DNA from: Prevotella sp.
Lineage (GTDB): Bacteria; Bacteroidota; Bacteroidia; Bacteroidales; Bacteroidaceae
DNA: 14,189 bases
NCBI GenBank assembly: GCA_021204605.1
Contig: JAJPZD010000171.1
Location: 1 to 14,189 of the forward strand
Direction: 5' to 3'
The position numbers were made by a program, and so were the translations under genes. The notes below the pieces were generated by a model that was given only the letters and a program-made list of their open reading frames with translations, was not told where the DNA came from and searched no databases. Below are positions 12,512 to 14,189 of the stretch, one piece after another (the stretch's first letter is position 1; every line of letters starts with the position of its first letter).

Positions 12512-14098
12512 TCAGAAATGATAACCCAAAGTCAAAAGAAGCTGGTGCCTCTTGTTGTCAACCTGTACTGCACTGCAGATGTTATTGTCTTCGCTTGTAC
12601 TTCCATAATAACTTGTGAATGGATAGAAATCACCCTGCTGTTTAGTGAACTGATAAGCGAGGTCAACGGAGAAATTATCAAAATTATATCCCACACCGGC
12701 TGTAAACCTGTCTGTCGCTCCCCAATTGGTGTAATCCGTCTGTGAAGCATAGTAAGAGCCCGGAGAATTAAGCGTGCCGTCCTTGTAACCGTTCTTCTCA
12801 TACAGCGGTGATACATAATTGTAACCCACTCTTACAGAGAAATTCTCGAATGGTTTCAGCTCAAGACCTAATTTCAGAGTACTCACACCCTTCAAGGTAT
12901 TTCTCGTATGACGGTTCATCTGGCGGTCACTTAAGGTATTCGTATAATATGAGTCGTAATACCAGTCGTAAGAATAACCGTCATTTACGCGTGAACTGAG
13001 TTTCGCATAATCAGCATACTCATACACTGCACCCACAGCAAGATACTTACCGAAGGTAGTACCAAGACTCACACCGAATTTCCACGGCGTGTAGAGTGAG
13101 AAATCGTATGCCTCACCATTGGAGCCTGAGTTATACCTGCCATAATTCTCGTTGAAATCATTCGACAACTGCAACATAGTATAGTTGGATGTGGTCAGGT
13201 CATACCATGTCGGCGTGGAAACAGAGACACCGATACGGAATGGGGAAGACTCTATCGGACGCACGATGATACCTGCCTTGATGTTGAAACCAGTACCCGT
13301 TATCCTGCGCTCATCGGAAAGCAGCACGCTGCCTATCGAACTGTTGTAAGCTCCTAAGAGATTCTCTGTATATTCACTGTAACCCTTGTAATGAACGTCG
13401 CTTATGCCAAACGTTACACCCCAGTAAAAACGGTCGTTCACGTTTCCACTTAAATTGAAATCATATTCACCAATATAACCTGTGTTTGCACGGTTGAACA
13501 TATAACTGCTGGCATCGTTGTAATAGAAATTCCCATCATTATCATCCGCCAACAGCATATTATAATAAAGGTAGTCAACTTGATTGAAAGCGTTGTCCCC
13601 ACTTACGTACGTACCATTCTGGTTGTATATATCAAAAAAACCCTCTGCTCCTTTCATGTAAGACAACTTATTCTGTGATGCGCCGCTAAGGGCATCGGCA
13701 GCCGAAAGGATGAAGTCGAAATTATTGCTCTTATGGTAATTGAAAGCCACATTGACAAAAGAACTATGACCTGCCCTGTGAGAATAAACAAAACCCACCT
13801 GGTCAAAACTCATGGTCGTCTTGTTGCCGTTGGCAAAACTCTCCGTACCCTGCTGGGAGACAAAACCGAAAGACACATTCGCCGTCGAATGGCGGAACAA
13901 ACCGATACCCGCAGGATTAGTGCCGATAGTGGAAATGTCTGCTCCAAGAGCATCCATAGCTCCACCCATACCTACATAGCGTGCCGTACCGTTAAGATCC
14001 TCACCGGCAAATTTCGCATTCTCGTAAGTCTCCTGTGCCGAAAGGGAAACGGCAAGGATACTGAACAATGATATTGATAAAATTCTCTTCATAATCAT
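12512..14098 (-). CDS. OmpP1/FadL-type outer membrane barrel protein
   Basis: 528 residues. An N-terminal signal peptide (MKRILSISLFSILAVSLSAQ) is followed by the conserved OmpP1/FadL/TodX plug-region motif GTARYVGMGGAMDALGADIS and TIGTNPAGIGLFR (about 37-69). The rest alternates polar and aromatic residues as in beta strands, is rich in Tyr, Asn, Gly and Ser, and ends in LLLTLGYHF with the C-terminal Phe used for barrel assembly. Relatives move hydrophobic compounds across the outer membrane; the substrate here is unknown. A second in-frame ATG two codons in (14090-14092, MKRIL) is an equally good start. The gene begins 15 bp after the glycine-rich gene on the same strand, so the two probably form an operon. 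Confidence 0.88.
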   Translation of the reverse strand: MIMKRILSISLFSILAVSLSAQETYENAKFAGEDLNGTARYVGMGGAMDALGADISTIGTNPAGIGLFRHSTANVSFGFVSQQGTESFANGNKTTMSFDQVGFVYSHRAGHSSFVNVAFNYHKSNNFDFILSAADALSGASQNKLSYMKGAEGFFDIYNQNGTYVSGDNAFNQVDYLYYNMLLADDNDGNFYYNDASSYMFNRANTGYIGEYDFNLSGNVNDRFYWGVTFGISDVHYKGYSEYTENLLGAYNSSIGSVLLSDERRITGTGFNIKAGIIVRPIESSPFRIGVSVSTPTWYDLTTSNYTMLQLSNDFNENYGRYNSGSNGEAYDFSLYTPWKFGVSLGTTFGKYLAVGAVYEYADYAKLSSRVNDGYSYDWYYDSYYTNTLSDRQMNRHTRNTLKGVSTLKLGLELKPFENFSVRVGYNYVSPLYEKNGYKDGTLNSPGSYYASQTDYTNWGATDRFTAGVGYNFDNFSVDLAYQFTKQQGDFYPFTSYYGSTSEDNNICSAVQVDNKRHQLLLTLGYHF

Positions 14099-14113
14099 TA
14101 AATATAAAATTCT

Positions 14114-14189
14114 TTATCGTCTTCCGCCGCCACCGCCAAAGTGACCGCCGCCACCGCCACCGCCGCGACTGCCTCCTCCTCCGAAGCCT
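14114..14189 (-). CDS. Glycine-rich C-terminus of a gene cut by the window edge
   Basis: Only the last 25 codons are present, ending at TAA (14114-14116). They encode a nearly pure glycine tail with Phe, Ser, Arg and His, finishing HFGGGGGRR. Such tails close TPM-domain (YgcG-type) membrane proteins and some RNA-binding proteins, but the informative part lies outside the window, so no assignment is made. The 15-bp gap to the OmpP1-like gene suggests co-transcription. Confidence 0.7.
   Translation of the reverse strand, partial: GFGGGGSRGGGGGGGHFGGGGGRR

Overview
The window looks like a chromosomal segment of a Bacteroidales bacterium, most plausibly Prevotellaceae or a close relative. The evidence is several promoters of the Bacteroidetes form (TTTG or TTG, about 19-20 nt, then TAnnTTTG), a tryptophanase of the Bacteroides type, a FadL/OmpP1-like outer membrane protein with a C-terminal Phe, and polyamine synthesis through carboxynorspermidine decarboxylase. 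Species cannot be fixed from sequence alone; a tryptophanase points to an indole-positive organism.

Left part (about 1-7312) is accessory in character. It starts with the remnant of a Fic/AlbA-type winged-helix tail on the minus strand (48-476) carrying an in-frame palindrome (126-180). Next comes a gene-poor stretch (477-824) with a 119-bp element bounded by perfect 16-bp inverted repeats (522-640) and a doubtful 43-residue ORF. Two minus-strand genes follow: an archaeal-type AAA+/STAND ATPase (2602-3726) and, downstream of it, an ADP-ribosylglycohydrolase fused to a tyrosine/dual-specificity phosphatase (825-2516). In the latter every catalytic residue I can place in both domains is substituted, so it is probably a pseudoenzyme. 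Diverging from the ATPase is a plus-strand, ATGA-overlapping pair. The first gene is a RecQ-type helicase with a ComF-like phosphoribosyltransferase (PRTase) domain fused at its C-terminus (3978-6188). The second is a DprA/Smf-like protein (6185-7312). Helicase, ComF-type PRTase and DprA are also the partners of the natural-transformation machinery, and a PRTase plus DprA pairing occurs in the ShosTA anti-phage/toxin-antitoxin system. This cassette is the best candidate for an unusual defence or DNA-uptake system here.

Right part (7313-14189) is housekeeping. Tryptophanase tnaA (7549-8922, plus) has its own promoter and a clear terminator. On the minus strand follow a 4'-phosphopantetheinyl transferase, ssb, a conserved hypothetical gene, and a four-tRNA cluster (transcribed Gly-GCC, Leu-CAG, Leu-GAG, Gly-GCC) behind a textbook Bacteroidetes promoter. 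Further upstream on the same strand are nspC, an OmpP1/FadL-like barrel gene and the glycine-rich end of a gene that runs off the window. The tRNA, hypothetical, ssb and PPTase genes are close enough to be partly co-transcribed. A long stem-loop with a T-rich tail separates the barrel gene from nspC.

All assignments rest on reading motifs and on family knowledge from memory; no database search was possible.
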